Positions 37,762 to 47,367 of a stretch of DNA of 64,000 nt are shown piece by piece. The notes below the pieces were generated by a model. That model was given only the letters and a program-made list of their open reading frames with translations. It searched no databases and was not told the origin of the DNA. Origin of the DNA: Bacteroidales bacterium (GTDB lineage: Bacteria > Bacteroidota > Bacteroidia > Bacteroidales > UBA932); the NCBI GenBank assembly GCA_017437125.1, contig JAFSBV010000024.1, forward strand, positions 123,096-187,095, read 5' to 3'. Numbering within the stretch: the stretch's first letter is position 1; the number at the start of each line of letters is the position of its first letter. The translations under genes were made by a program, and so were the position numbers.

Positions 37762-40644
37762 ATGAAAAAGCTGTTGCTTTATATCTTATCCGGACTTTGT
37801 GCCTTGTCATGCGTAGAGCCGGTCGTAATCACTTCAGGAAGTATCTCGGGAGTCGTGAAGGATTCTCAGTCGAATGACATATTGAAGGGTGTGAAGGTCA
37901 CCCTGTCTCCTGGTGGAGCATCCCAGTTGACAGATAAGGATGGAACATTCTCCTTTGATGATCTTGAGCAGGCGGAATATACACTCTCATTCGTTAAGGA
38001 CGGCTATGAGGATGCTTCTCAGAAGGTGTCTGTAAAGGCTGGCCTCAGTGCGAGTGTGCAGGTGTCGATGGCTCCGCTCCAGCCGGTGATCAAGGTCAAT
38101 CCGGAAGTCCTTGACTTTGGCGAAAGTGCGACTTCACAGGCGTTTGACATATCCAATGTCGGCAAAGGAACATTGAAGTGGAAGATTACAGAGGAAATAG
38201 ATTGGCTTTCATGCAGCGAGTCAGGAGGAGAGACTACAAATGATATAGCTTCGATTGCCATAACAGTTGACCGCAGCTGTCTTGGCAAGGGAACATATTC
38301 GGAAACCATCGTCGTTTCTTCAAACGGTGGAAGTGCGATTGTAAAGGTGAAGATGGCTGTAGGTGCTTCAGCAAGTCTTTCTGTCGAGCCGGCAATGCTG
38401 GATTTCGGTGAAAAGGAATCAAGCCTTCAGGTGAAGCTTGCAAATCCCGGCAAGTCCTCCATTAAATACAGGGTGTCATCATCAAGTGCTTGGCTCACAT
38501 TCAGCAAGACATCCGGCACTGTAGCAACCTCTGACTATTTCAATGCAATAGTGACAAGAGAAGGTCTTGCTGCAGGAAAGTATGATACGGATATCGTGAT
38601 CTCAACAGATGACGAAACTCTTCTTGTGCCTGTCAAGATGGAGGTTTCTGCTCTCACAGCACCGACAGTCACTATTGAAAACGTTGCCGATGTCACTTAC
38701 AACAGCGCTTCTGTAAACGGAACGCTGGTGTCTGTAGGAAGTTCTCCGGTGAGCCGTTATGGTTTCTGCTACGGAACATCTGAAGAACCTACGGTTGACG
38801 ATAGTATCGCATCAGTCGGTAATACATCTTCTCCATGTTCATTCAATGCGGTCCTCGTAGGTCTGGAAAGCTCGACAAAATATTACTGCCGTGCATTTGC
38901 CGAGAATAACGAAGGAATAGCATACAGCAGCAAGATCATGTCTTTCACGACTCACGCCCTTCCAGAAATGGCGGTCGTAGTTGCCGGAGATGTGTCTGAA
39001 ATCACAGAGACCACAGCTGTCGCTACCGCAACGATAACATCTCTCGGTAACGTCGATGCGGCCACTGCGCACGGACATGTATGGAATACGACAGGTAATC
39101 CTACTGTCAATGATTCAAAGACAGATCTCGGCAAGATCAGTTCGCTGAACTCATTCAAGAGTGATCTGACAGAGCTTGAACCTGGAACGACTTATTATGT
39201 ACGTGCCTATGCCGTCAATACATGCGGAACTGCATATAGCGACGAACTGACATTCACTACAAAGGAATCAGCCGTTACACCGGATCCGGGCCCGGGTGAT
39301 GATCCTGTAATTGATCCGGATGAAATCGTCGTGCCTCAGGGACTGATGTCATATTATACCTTTGACAATGAGGATGCATCCGATCTTACTGAGAATGAAC
39401 TGGATGGAACCCTTATGAACGATCCTTCGTTTACGTCGGAGACTGCCAACGGAAAGGGCAAGGCGTTGAATCTCAATGGTGTAAAGGAGCAGTATATGAG
39501 CATTCCTTATAATGTGTTCAAGTCGTTGAGGAGGTACTCTGTTTCATTTTGGGTAAAGGACTTTTCACAAGGTGCCATATTTTCGGGTGTTGGAAGTTTT
39601 TCGGATTATCATCGCCCAAGACTTTATGTGACAGACTCACAGAAATTCGAATTCAATACAAGAAATACATATAATGGAAGTCAATATCAATTCTCTTATG
39701 ATTGTACTTCAATCATGTCATCTTCATGGCATCATGTCGTAGTTTCCACAGAAAACGGACTTAATACCTTATATGTTGATGGCGTCAAAGTTGATGCAAT
39801 CAGTAATTCTGCAGAAGGAAGCAGTGCGACTAAGATAAATATCGGTGGTAATTGTGATGGAGCATTGAAGTCATTTATAAGCATGAAGATAGATAATATC
39901 AGATTCTATCAGAGAACGATCACAGAGAAGGAAGTGCTTGTCATATACAATTCGGAATGTCCTGCCTCCTCAGTGATAAATGATACGAAGTCACCTGCTT
40001 CATTCATTTCTACATTACCGGCAGCACCTCTCGCATATTACTCATTTGACAAGACAGCAGAAGATGTTTCAGGGAATGCACGTAACGGCAATCTGAATGG
40101 AGCTCCATCATTTATTTCTGATTCTCCTTCAGGAGAAGGATACTCTTTGCGACTTAACGCTTTCAAGGAACAATATGTGACTATTCCATATCCGATCTTT
40201 AGTAATTTGACTACTTATTCTGCATCATTTTGGGTGAAGGATTTCTCTCAGGGAGTACTCTTCTCCGGAGTAGGTAGTTATTCAGATTATTATCGTCCTC
40301 GTCTTTTTGTGACAGATTCACAGAAGTTCGAATTCAATACAAGAAATACATATTATGGAAATCAATACCAATTCTCATATGATTGTACGTCAATCTTGTC
40401 ATCTTCATGGCATCAGATTGTAGTCTCTTGTAATAACGGTAATAATTCTTTGTTTATTGATGGAAAGAAAGTAGAGGAGATTCGTGCGAGCGCAGAAAAG
40501 TCATCTGCCCCAAAATTTAATATAGGTGGAAATGCTGACGGATCATTTTCTATATTCATGGGCATGAAGATCGACAATGTCAGCTTTTACGATGTCTGCC
40601 TGACGGAAGATAATGTTAAATATATGTACGACAATCTCCTGTAG
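37762..40644 (+). CDS. Second giant surface lipoprotein with two BACON and two LamG-like domains
   Basis: Lipoprotein of 960 residues (acylated cysteine probably at position 17, CALSC). Domains: carboxypeptidase-regulatory-like (about 28-107), two BACON domains (about 108-298), two fibronectin-like repeats (about 300-500), a Pro/Asp/Gly linker, and two LamG-like domains (about 515-715 and 735-960). The two LamG domains are very similar to each other (for example VTDSQKFEFNTRNTY in both), pointing to a recent internal duplication. The N-terminal 200 residues are close to those of the protein at 29444. No catalytic domain is seen. Confidence 0.85.
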   Translation: MKKLLLYILSGLCALSCVEPVVITSGSISGVVKDSQSNDILKGVKVTLSPGGASQLTDKDGTFSFDDLEQAEYTLSFVKDGYEDASQKVSVKAGLSASVQVSMAPLQPVIKVNPEVLDFGESATSQAFDISNVGKGTLKWKITEEIDWLSCSESGGETTNDIASIAITVDRSCLGKGTYSETIVVSSNGGSAIVKVKMAVGASASLSVEPAMLDFGEKESSLQVKLANPGKSSIKYRVSSSSAWLTFSKTSGTVATSDYFNAIVTREGLAAGKYDTDIVISTDDETLLVPVKMEVSALTAPTVTIENVADVTYNSASVNGTLVSVGSSPVSRYGFCYGTSEEPTVDDSIASVGNTSSPCSFNAVLVGLESSTKYYCRAFAENNEGIAYSSKIMSFTTHALPEMAVVVAGDVSEITETTAVATATITSLGNVDAATAHGHVWNTTGNPTVNDSKTDLGKISSLNSFKSDLTELEPGTTYYVRAYAVNTCGTAYSDELTFTTKESAVTPDPGPGDDPVIDPDEIVVPQGLMSYYTFDNEDASDLTENELDGTLMNDPSFTSETANGKGKALNLNGVKEQYMSIPYNVFKSLRRYSVSFWVKDFSQGAIFSGVGSFSDYHRPRLYVTDSQKFEFNTRNTYNGSQYQFSYDCTSIMSSSWHHVVVSTENGLNTLYVDGVKVDAISNSAEGSSATKINIGGNCDGALKSFISMKIDNIRFYQRTITEKEVLVIYNSECPASSVINDTKSPASFISTLPAAPLAYYSFDKTAEDVSGNARNGNLNGAPSFISDSPSGEGYSLRLNAFKEQYVTIPYPIFSNLTTYSASFWVKDFSQGVLFSGVGSYSDYYRPRLFVTDSQKFEFNTRNTYYGNQYQFSYDCTSILSSSWHQIVVSCNNGNNSLFIDGKKVEEIRASAEKSSAPKFNIGGNADGSFSIFMGMKIDNVSFYDVCLTEDNVKYMYDNLL

Positions 40645-40709
40645 GATTGTCGGCAAAAGAACAGCGTCGGAACATGAAAGTTGATTTCGTGTTCCGACGC
40701 TGTCGTTTT
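40629..40709. terminator. Double hairpin between the lipoprotein and beta-barrel genes
   Basis: Two stems: a small one at 40629-40636 with 40645-40652 (8 bp), spanning the stop codon, and a strong one at 40661-40678 with 40686-40703 (18 bp, one G-U pair) followed by TTTT on the plus strand. On the minus strand the large stem is followed by TCTTTT. It serves both converging genes. Confidence 0.85.
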
Positions 40710-40745
40710 CTTGTCTATGTTCCTGATTTTCAGGAGCCTGTTGTC

Positions 40746-41174
40746 TTAGAACCTGTAGCGGATGCCGAGGTGAGGATACCATCCCCATACGCCGAATGCT
40801 TCGTTTACAAGTCCGAGCTGAGGCCTTACATCGATTGAAAGCTGGAGAGGGAAGTCGAAGTTGTATTCGATACCAACCTGTCCTGCTACTCCGACATGAA
40901 GAGACTCGCCGAAACCTACAGCAAGACCTGGACCTGCATAGAATCCGAATCCGTTGCCGAACTCTGAAATCATGAAGTTGTAGGTAGCTGCTACGTTGAG
41001 GAATTTGAATGAATCAAGTCCGAGGTCGGCTTCAACGAAGTTATCACCGTTTACATAGTGCTGGTAGCTGAGGTCAACTCCATAACCGAAACGTCCACCG
41101 AGAGCTCTTGGCTGAGCTGAAGCGGCTGCTGCAAAACCAAGTACGAGCGCCACTGCAAGAATGATCTTTTTCAT
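40746..41174 (-). CDS. Small outer-membrane beta-barrel protein
   Basis: Exported protein of 142 residues with a signal peptide ending AAASAQ. The mature part is made of alternating amphipathic strands (GVDLSYQHYV, FNFMISEFGNGFGFYAGPG, GIEYNFDFPLQ) and ends in an aromatic residue (GIRYRF), as outer-membrane barrels do. It is similar in size to OmpW/OmpA-type porin-like barrels. Function unknown. A -7 box lies 40 bp upstream. Confidence 0.82.
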   Translation of the reverse strand: MKKIILAVALVLGFAAAASAQPRALGGRFGYGVDLSYQHYVNGDNFVEADLGLDSFKFLNVAATYNFMISEFGNGFGFYAGPGLAVGFGESLHVGVAGQVGIEYNFDFPLQLSIDVRPQLGLVNEAFGVWGWYPHLGIRYRF

Positions 41175-41213
41175 AATCTTATGATTTGGTTAATATTGTT
41201 ACTCATCTGTATG

Positions 41214-41221
41214 CAAAGATA
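41214..41221 (-). promoter_or_regulatory. -7 box of the beta-barrel gene
   Basis: TATCTTTG on the minus strand, about 40 bp upstream of the ATG at 41174; it matches the TAnnTTTG element. Confidence 0.55.
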
Positions 41222-41261
41222 GAAAAAAGTTCAAATTTTCATGCAGGGCCGAATGAAAAGC

Positions 41262-42029
41262 TTAAAGTCTCCAGAAGCCGAGTCTGTAGCTTTTTTCCGT
41301 ATCTGCCTCAGTCTCATCGTCAAGGGCGGCAAAGAAATCGAAGCCTGTCAGCTCTTCAAGCTCATCAACAGACATAGCGCAATTCTGCATATTTTCATTG
41401 CGGGGACTGTTCTGCATGACGAATGCTATTGACTGCCATCTGCTGCCGTCATGAGCTAGAACAGCCTTGAAGAACGCGTCAGGAACGACCACATGGCTGT
41501 CACCGATGGTTCCGTACCTGTTTTCTCCGATGACCGGGCCTGTGACGATATAAATGCTGCCATGTCTGCGAGCCCATGTGCGGCATTTCTTTTCCAATGT
41601 ATTCCACATCCCGTTATTGAGGTCTTCGTCCTGAGGACAGCAGTTCGTGAAATGGAATGTATCCCACATGGCATCGTCGCTCCAGCGGAAGTCAGCTGCC
41701 GGAGCCATGTGGCCTCTTGTCCAGCCTGAGCCTCTGTAATCGTAGTCGTCAGGCTGAGGAAGAAGGACACGCTCGTCGGGACTGAAAAATTTACCCTCCC
41801 TTATTGCCTCACCGTACGTCTCATCTTTGGTAAGCTCATATGCCACCCATTCCGGCGTTCTCGTCAGCATGTCGTACGAAGATGTATATCCTTCATATTC
41901 AATGATATAATCTTCATTAGAAAGAGCTGGCAGCTCAATTCTGCTTCTGTCTATGTCCTGTGTAAAACTGCAGCCGGCACAGAAAATGCCGGCTGCAAAT
42001 ATTGATAGAAAAGTGCTTCTCATATACAT
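41262..42029 (-). CDS. DNA/RNA non-specific endonuclease, lipoprotein
   Basis: Secreted nuclease of the NUC1 (Serratia nuclease) family, 255 residues. The active-site motif is TRGHMAPAADF, in the place of the family's DRGH; the catalytic histidine is kept. The metal-binding asparagine is probably in FTNCCPQDEDLNNGMW. The signal peptide ends in a lipobox (CAGC), so the enzyme is tethered to the envelope, possibly to scavenge nucleotides. MYMRS or MRS at 42023 may be the start. It follows the GH43 gene by 5 bp, so it may be part of the same transcript. Confidence 0.87.
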   Translation of the reverse strand: MYMRSTFLSIFAAGIFCAGCSFTQDIDRSRIELPALSNEDYIIEYEGYTSSYDMLTRTPEWVAYELTKDETYGEAIREGKFFSPDERVLLPQPDDYDYRGSGWTRGHMAPAADFRWSDDAMWDTFHFTNCCPQDEDLNNGMWNTLEKKCRTWARRHGSIYIVTGPVIGENRYGTIGDSHVVVPDAFFKAVLAHDGSRWQSIAFVMQNSPRNENMQNCAMSVDELEELTGFDFFAALDDETEADTEKSYRLGFWRL

Positions 42030-42034
42030 GGATG

Positions 42035-44050
42035 TTACTCAGCGCGCTTTACTGTGTATGTCTTGACAACACCGTTGTAGTCGCACTTCACAGTTGCAGT
42101 GCCTTCAGCATCCGGCTGGGTGATCTCGAATTTCACAGCCTTGTTGTCAGCCTTTGCAGTGATCTTCGCTGCTTCACCAGGATATGTTACCTCATAGTTG
42201 TCATAGCCGATATAGCCGTTGGCATTTGTTGACCTTACTGGAGTTGCAGGCATATCGAGAGTCTGGCCGTCAGCATAGATCGTAACGACAGGAGGAGCAG
42301 GGTAGTTCATCTTCTGACCCTTCTTGCTGAATCCGAGTCCCATGAGCTCGCAGAGATCGCCCTCGCCTTCAGCCACGAGATAGATGGCGTGCTTCTGGTC
42401 GAGATTGTCAACAGCATCAGCCACATCAACAGTGAATCTTGTGACTTCCTTAGCAGAACCTGCAGGAACATTGATCTCGGCGATCTTCGTACCCTTCCAT
42501 GCATCATTTGCCCATGGACCGTCGAGCCATACGTTGATCTTGAATGCCTTGTCGGTCTTAGGAGTGAGGAATACATTGAGTGAAGTCCCGTTTCCAGGCT
42601 TTGTTCCTTCAAACGGCTTAAGACCCTTCTGTGCCTCGGCAAGTCCGCCGAAACCGAAGTACTTGTAACCTACGATATCATCAGCTGAAACGTTTACAGG
42701 CATACTGTTGTCCCAGATGTCCCAGTTGTCCTGCTGACTTCCTATGTCTGAAAGGAAGCATGCATAACCTGCTGAATAATACTTGTATGGATCCATACCG
42801 AAGATCTGGAAACCTTCAGATGTAACCTCTGCACCTGTATAATGGTCGCCGTTTGAAGCCTTTGCCTCCCAGATTCCGTCCTCTGCATAAGGATCATATC
42901 CGCGGATGACCACCTTACCGCCCTCGGCAACAGGAGTCTCATCCCACTGGATGGTTACAGGGGCAACCATCGGCTGACGTGCAAAGCCGAATCCGCGTGG
43001 AGGACGATGATAGAATACATACCACTGTCCGTTGATTTCCTCGATACTTCCGTGTGTGTTATGAGCCGCATTTCTCTCGATGAGAGCCGAGCCGTCCTCG
43101 TTAAGAACGATTCCGCGTGAGTCAACAAGGACACCGCCGCTTCTCCATGGACCGAGAGGGGAGTCTCCGAATGCATAGCGGAGAGTAGAGTTAGAACTTC
43201 CGAGACCGTAGTCAGGACCTGAATAGCCGGAGAAGATCATCACATACTTGTTGCCTACCTTTCTGATTGAAGATGCTTCGAAGAAGTTGAAGTCTTCAGG
43301 TTTCTGATCCTTGTAAAGTGCAGGATATTCCTTGATGCCTTCAACCTTTCTCACAACGCCGTACCTGAAGCTTGCAGGGATGAAGTAAGGGATATAAGTG
43401 CCGCCAGGTCTCTGTGAATACATTGTGTTCTGGTCAAGCTCGACAGCTGAAGACCTCTGGAATCCCCAGTAACCGTATGCTCTGAATCCGATCTCATAGT
43501 CAGGATCGTTAGGGTCATCGATCTGCTCTACGAAGATTGAAGGGTCGAATCCGAGGATACTTCCTTCAACAGCTCTTCTGCCGTCTTCCGTCGCATTGAT
43601 CACTGTGTATGGTCCGTCAGGACGGTCGCTCTTTGCAACTAAAGCCTCGCGGCCCCAGCCACGGCTGTGCGGATAGAGATAATACTCTCTCTTGCCGTCT
43701 CTCCAGTTCACTTCAACGAGATCAGGAGCATACATCACATCCCACTGGTTGTCGATGTTGTATGTGAAGATAGGGCCTTCATCCACCCATGCAGTGAGGT
43801 CTTCTACAGGTGCGGACCACATGCGGATGTCCGGACCGCAGTAGCTGCCGTATCTGAGGTCGTGCGAACCGATGATGTATGCACGGAACTGTCCAGGATT
43901 GTCAGGATCTTCGAATACACGCGGCTCTCCGTCAGGAAGATGCTCCCAGAGAGGCAGATAAGGGTTACCGGTACCGATTTCTGTCGGTGTCTGAGCGCAG
44001 CCTGCTGCCAGGATTCCGGCCAGGGCGCTGATGAACAATAATCTTTTCAT
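42035..44050 (-). CDS. Glycoside hydrolase family 43, lipoprotein with C-terminal beta domains
   Basis: Predicted arabinan- or xylan-acting enzyme of 671 residues. A signal peptide ends in a lipobox (LAAGC, Cys18). The first ~390 residues are a five-bladed GH43 propeller, with YAPDLVEVNW (about residue 106) and an EASSIRKVG segment as likely places of the acidic residues. The C-terminal part includes a CBM6-like domain (about 420-570) and a small Ig-like domain at the end. It is 12 bp downstream of another GH43 gene and shares its operator. The exact substrate cannot be told from sequence. Confidence 0.8.
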   Translation of the reverse strand: MKRLLFISALAGILAAGCAQTPTEIGTGNPYLPLWEHLPDGEPRVFEDPDNPGQFRAYIIGSHDLRYGSYCGPDIRMWSAPVEDLTAWVDEGPIFTYNIDNQWDVMYAPDLVEVNWRDGKREYYLYPHSRGWGREALVAKSDRPDGPYTVINATEDGRRAVEGSILGFDPSIFVEQIDDPNDPDYEIGFRAYGYWGFQRSSAVELDQNTMYSQRPGGTYIPYFIPASFRYGVVRKVEGIKEYPALYKDQKPEDFNFFEASSIRKVGNKYVMIFSGYSGPDYGLGSSNSTLRYAFGDSPLGPWRSGGVLVDSRGIVLNEDGSALIERNAAHNTHGSIEEINGQWYVFYHRPPRGFGFARQPMVAPVTIQWDETPVAEGGKVVIRGYDPYAEDGIWEAKASNGDHYTGAEVTSEGFQIFGMDPYKYYSAGYACFLSDIGSQQDNWDIWDNSMPVNVSADDIVGYKYFGFGGLAEAQKGLKPFEGTKPGNGTSLNVFLTPKTDKAFKINVWLDGPWANDAWKGTKIAEINVPAGSAKEVTRFTVDVADAVDNLDQKHAIYLVAEGEGDLCELMGLGFSKKGQKMNYPAPPVVTIYADGQTLDMPATPVRSTNANGYIGYDNYEVTYPGEAAKITAKADNKAVKFEITQPDAEGTATVKCDYNGVVKTYTVKRAE

Positions 44051-44062
44051 TTCGTTTAAGTG

Positions 44063-45694
44063 TTATTGATTGTTTATCTTTTCGTAGCTGAAATAATCGA
44101 CGTCAACATATCCTCCGTTCTCATGGGTCGCATAATTGAAGATGGCGAATTTCGTTCCCATGAAGAACCTCTGCCAGTCGAACCTCATCTTATAGTCATT
44201 GCCGATCCTGTTCCACTTCTTGTTGTCAAGGCTGTACCAGAGCTTCGCGATGTCTCTTGTATCACCCGGACGGAAATCAGCGTCGATGCGGAGATATATC
44301 CTGTCCTTGCCGAGAGCGATCTCTTCGATCACCTTCTTCTCGACATCAAGAACAGCCTTGGTGCGAGGATGAAGCTTTACGGATTCCTCTGTCAGAACGA
44401 GATACTTGCCGTCTTTCCTGCACTCTACGGTCATGATGGCTGCATCGCTGTTGAATGCGCTGAATCCAGCCTTGTCACCGACCTTCATACCCTTCAGGTC
44501 AAGAGCCACTGTACCGGTGCTCTGAGGACCTTCCATCCTCTGTGTGAGAGTGTTGCGTGCAGTATAGAGAGTCTCGGAAACCTTGTTGGTCTTGAGTCTC
44601 AGATAACCCGGACGCTCTGTAAGCGACCATGCGTCGTCAACAGGATTATGGTTCCACTGCCAGCAGAGCTTGAGCTCAGGTGAATCGAATCCGTCGCTGT
44701 TGGTTATACCCTTGACAGGCTGTCCCTGCACAGGCTTCTGCATGATCTCAGGAACCTTTCCGTTCTCGTCGCCGAGCATAGGCCATCCGTCGATCCATGT
44801 GCATGGCATGAGCATAGGAGCACGTCCGAGACCGTCCCTGTCCTGGAATATGAATCCGTACCAGTTGCCCTGAGGATCGTCGAATATCGTGCCCTGGGCC
44901 ACTCCTGCACCGAGTCCACCGAACGGAGTCTCGAGGATCACCTTCTTCTCATATGGGCCTTCTATCCTGTCTGCACGGTAGCATACCTCCCTGCGGATGC
45001 CTCCGCGAGGCCATGAGATCATCAGGAGATAATACTTGCCGTCCTTCTTGATCATGCGGCTTCCCTCAAGAAGGGAATTCTCTTCGCTGTCGCGCTCGAA
45101 AAGCTGCATGTCAAGACCGCCTTCAAGCACTCCGGTAAGGTCAGGCTTGAGCTCGCGGATCATACCTGTTCCATAGACCATGTATGTCTTTCCGTTATCG
45201 TCGAAGAAGAATGAAGCGTCGTGGAAATGAGGGAGGACGGAGTATAGCTCCCATTTCTCGGTCTTAGGGTCGGTTGTCGAATATACCCATCCCTTAGGAG
45301 GCTGGTCGTTAGGTGTGAAATATGCATAGAATCTGCCATCCTTATATCTGAGGGATGTTGCCCACTGTCCGCGGCCATATACAGTGCCACCCTCCATGTC
45401 ATAGCTCGGAGTTTCCTCAAGCTTGTCGAAGATATAGCTTACGATCTCCCAGTTCACAAGGTCCTTCGAATGCATTATCGGAGCTCCCGGCATCAGATGC
45501 ATCGTGGTAGTGACAAGATAATAGTCATCCTCGACACGGATGAGGTCAGGATCCGGGCAGTCGCTCCAGAGAACAGGATTTGTGAATGTGCCGTCCCCGT
45601 TGTCACCGGATCTTTCTTCAGGGAAAGATGTACCGTTGCATGCGGAAAGAATCGACAAGAGCGGGATCAATGCAGAATACAGTATCTTTTTCAT
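44063..45694 (-). CDS. Glycoside hydrolase family 43 (beta-xylosidase/arabinofuranosidase type), lipoprotein
   Basis: Enzyme of 543 residues with a lipoprotein signal (Cys19 in ILSAC). The GH43 propeller shows the three acidic residues in order: Asp48 in CPDPDL (base), Asp159 in HFHDASFF and Glu210 in LLEGSRM (acid). A C-terminal concanavalin-like domain (about 340-543) is as in GH43 beta-xylosidases. It should release xylose or arabinose from oligosaccharides at the cell surface or in the periplasm. First gene of a unit with the second GH43 and the nuclease. Confidence 0.9.
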   Translation of the reverse strand: MKKILYSALIPLLSILSACNGTSFPEERSGDNGDGTFTNPVLWSDCPDPDLIRVEDDYYLVTTTMHLMPGAPIMHSKDLVNWEIVSYIFDKLEETPSYDMEGGTVYGRGQWATSLRYKDGRFYAYFTPNDQPPKGWVYSTTDPKTEKWELYSVLPHFHDASFFFDDNGKTYMVYGTGMIRELKPDLTGVLEGGLDMQLFERDSEENSLLEGSRMIKKDGKYYLLMISWPRGGIRREVCYRADRIEGPYEKKVILETPFGGLGAGVAQGTIFDDPQGNWYGFIFQDRDGLGRAPMLMPCTWIDGWPMLGDENGKVPEIMQKPVQGQPVKGITNSDGFDSPELKLCWQWNHNPVDDAWSLTERPGYLRLKTNKVSETLYTARNTLTQRMEGPQSTGTVALDLKGMKVGDKAGFSAFNSDAAIMTVECRKDGKYLVLTEESVKLHPRTKAVLDVEKKVIEEIALGKDRIYLRIDADFRPGDTRDIAKLWYSLDNKKWNRIGNDYKMRFDWQRFFMGTKFAIFNYATHENGGYVDVDYFSYEKINNQ

Positions 45695-45727
45695 TGGTTC
45701 AATAGTTAGTTTATTGTGATGATATTA

Positions 45728-45760
45728 CAAAATTAGCATATCTGAGTCAGATATGCTAAT
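45728..45760 (-). promoter_or_regulatory. Operator-like palindrome over the GH43 promoter
   Basis: A near-perfect inverted repeat (45732-45745 with 45747-45760, 14-bp arms, 1-nt centre) overlaps a TAATTTTG -7 box on the minus strand (45728-45735), 35 bp upstream of the GH43 gene at 45694. The tight spacing suggests a repressor or activator site rather than a terminator, though it could also end the DUF4412 transcript. Confidence 0.55.
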
Positions 45761-45791
45761 AAATATGATTCACAATATGTCTGTTTTGTTT

Positions 45792-46397
45792 CTAGAATCC
45801 TCCCATCATGCTCATGTCCATATCCTGTACCTTTACGCCCTCAGGAATTGTGAACATTGCAGGATCGATGTCGATGTTCTCTTCGATCTTTGTCGCTGTC
45901 TGGCCCATTTCGCCGAAATCAGTGCTTGTTGAGCTCTTGAGAGTGATTCCCTTATAGACCCATGCTGTGGTTGTGATAGGCTGTCCCATCATCATCACCT
46001 TGTAGGTGTATTTCTTGCAGGTCTTTCCGGCAACTGTCTCTTCGCCCTCTTCCTTTATCTTGTTCTTCTTGACTGTCTTTTCGTCAAGATTAAGGAAGTT
46101 GATGCGGTTCGCGGCATCCTGACCCATTGCAGGCATACGCATGGCTGTCTTGTCGGCATCGTTGACCATGATGTTGCTTCCGTCCTGCTGAAGAGTCCTC
46201 ATCTTCTGGCCCTGCATGTTCATGACTGTAACCTGCTTTGCACCGTAATCATCGAAATAGATTTCCTGAACCATTGTCTGACCCATCATGTCCATTTCCA
46301 TGGTCACCTTGCCTGATTTCACTTCATACATCTTTTCCTGTGCGCCGGCTCCTATGCAGAATGAAAGGAGGGCTGTAATGATCATAAGCTTTTTCAT
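45792..46397 (-). CDS. DUF4412-like secreted protein
   Basis: Exported protein of 201 residues with a signal peptide ending GAGAQ. Methionine-rich strands (VTMEMDMMGQTMVQEIYFDDYGAK) and a KTCKKYTYKV segment fit the DUF4412 family of periplasmic proteins of unknown role. It ends in a Met-rich tail. It lies between the GH43 unit and the GH3 unit on the same strand. Confidence 0.72.
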   Translation of the reverse strand: MKKLMIITALLSFCIGAGAQEKMYEVKSGKVTMEMDMMGQTMVQEIYFDDYGAKQVTVMNMQGQKMRTLQQDGSNIMVNDADKTAMRMPAMGQDAANRINFLNLDEKTVKKNKIKEEGEETVAGKTCKKYTYKVMMMGQPITTTAWVYKGITLKSSTSTDFGEMGQTATKIEENIDIDPAMFTIPEGVKVQDMDMSMMGGF

Positions 46398-46454
46398 TGC
46401 AATGTGTTTTTATTATGTGTTGATTATCATTTGATGCAATTCTGCCATGAAGGT

Positions 46455-47363
46455 TTAATATATTCCTTCGCCTGCCAGAAGATATGAGTTCCCGTTGAAC
46501 GCCATAGAGGTCATTTCACCGCTTCCGGTGAATATCGGATAATTGCAATGGGAACATGCCGGGAGGTGGAAAAGCGTTCCTTCTTCGCACAGCATCACAT
46601 AGCAGTCATCATATTCCCGGTATGCCACGCAGTATGGCTTCCTGTCGAACATCATCCGGCTTTCCCCGTCGAGGTAGTCCATGCTTCTTTCGCTCCATAC
46701 GTCTCCGCCGGAGGAAATGAATGCTGCGGGACTTCCGTCCTTGCGGATCGCGGCAATGCATACCGAAGTGCTGCCGGCCGCGACGGAGACTATATCCGCC
46801 TCACCGTAATAATCCGAATAGCAGGAGTTGAAATCGAATACATGGGTCCGTAATGCAAGATCTGCCGTCACGACCTCGGAACTGTCGGTGACAGCGTAGC
46901 AGCGGTCTCCGAAAGAATCGATATCCCTGAACCTTCCCCTGATGCCGGCAGAGACTGTCCTCGCGTTGTCGAACGGACTGCTCCAGAACAGAAGCTTTCC
47001 TTCTTCAGCGGTCGCTATGACTCCTCCGTAGAAGTCTTCAATGCCTGTGATGGATATATCTTCCGGTACAGGCATCCCGATCCACTTCCCGTCCAGAAAG
47101 CAAGACATCGATGTCTTGTCCGCTATTACGACAGCATCTACGACCGTACACATATACCGGGCATTTGACATGCCTTCCGGCCTTATGGAGGATATATGCC
47201 GCGAATCCTTGTCATAAAGATGAATGTCTCCGTCATCACCGAGCACTGCGAATCCGTCCTCGTATGCTTCGGCATCGATGTATGTCTGCCCATATGCAGA
47301 ATACTCCGACCAGGCAAGGAACCCGGTCAGAGTAATCATCATTATGGTCAGGATACGGAGCAT
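46455..47363 (-). CDS. Secreted protein of unknown function, beta-propeller-like
   Basis: Exported protein of 302 residues with an N-terminal signal peptide. Short repeated strand motifs (GFAVLGDDGDIHLYDKD, GGVIATAEEGKLLFWSS) suggest a beta-propeller of the WD40/YVTN kind. No catalytic motif was seen. It follows the GH3 gene by 4 bp, so it is probably co-expressed. Confidence 0.62.
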   Translation of the reverse strand: MLRILTIMMITLTGFLAWSEYSAYGQTYIDAEAYEDGFAVLGDDGDIHLYDKDSRHISSIRPEGMSNARYMCTVVDAVVIADKTSMSCFLDGKWIGMPVPEDISITGIEDFYGGVIATAEEGKLLFWSSPFDNARTVSAGIRGRFRDIDSFGDRCYAVTDSSEVVTADLALRTHVFDFNSCYSDYYGEADIVSVAAGSTSVCIAAIRKDGSPAAFISSGGDVWSERSMDYLDGESRMMFDRKPYCVAYREYDDCYVMLCEEGTLFHLPACSHCNYPIFTGSGEMTSMAFNGNSYLLAGEGIY

Positions 47364-47367
47364 GATA

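Noticed and set aside
41485-41520. Loss of activity in the NUC1 nuclease because DRGH reads TRGH
   Set aside because: The catalytic histidine and the rest of the motif are intact, and I recall Bacteroidetes members with other residues in the first position.
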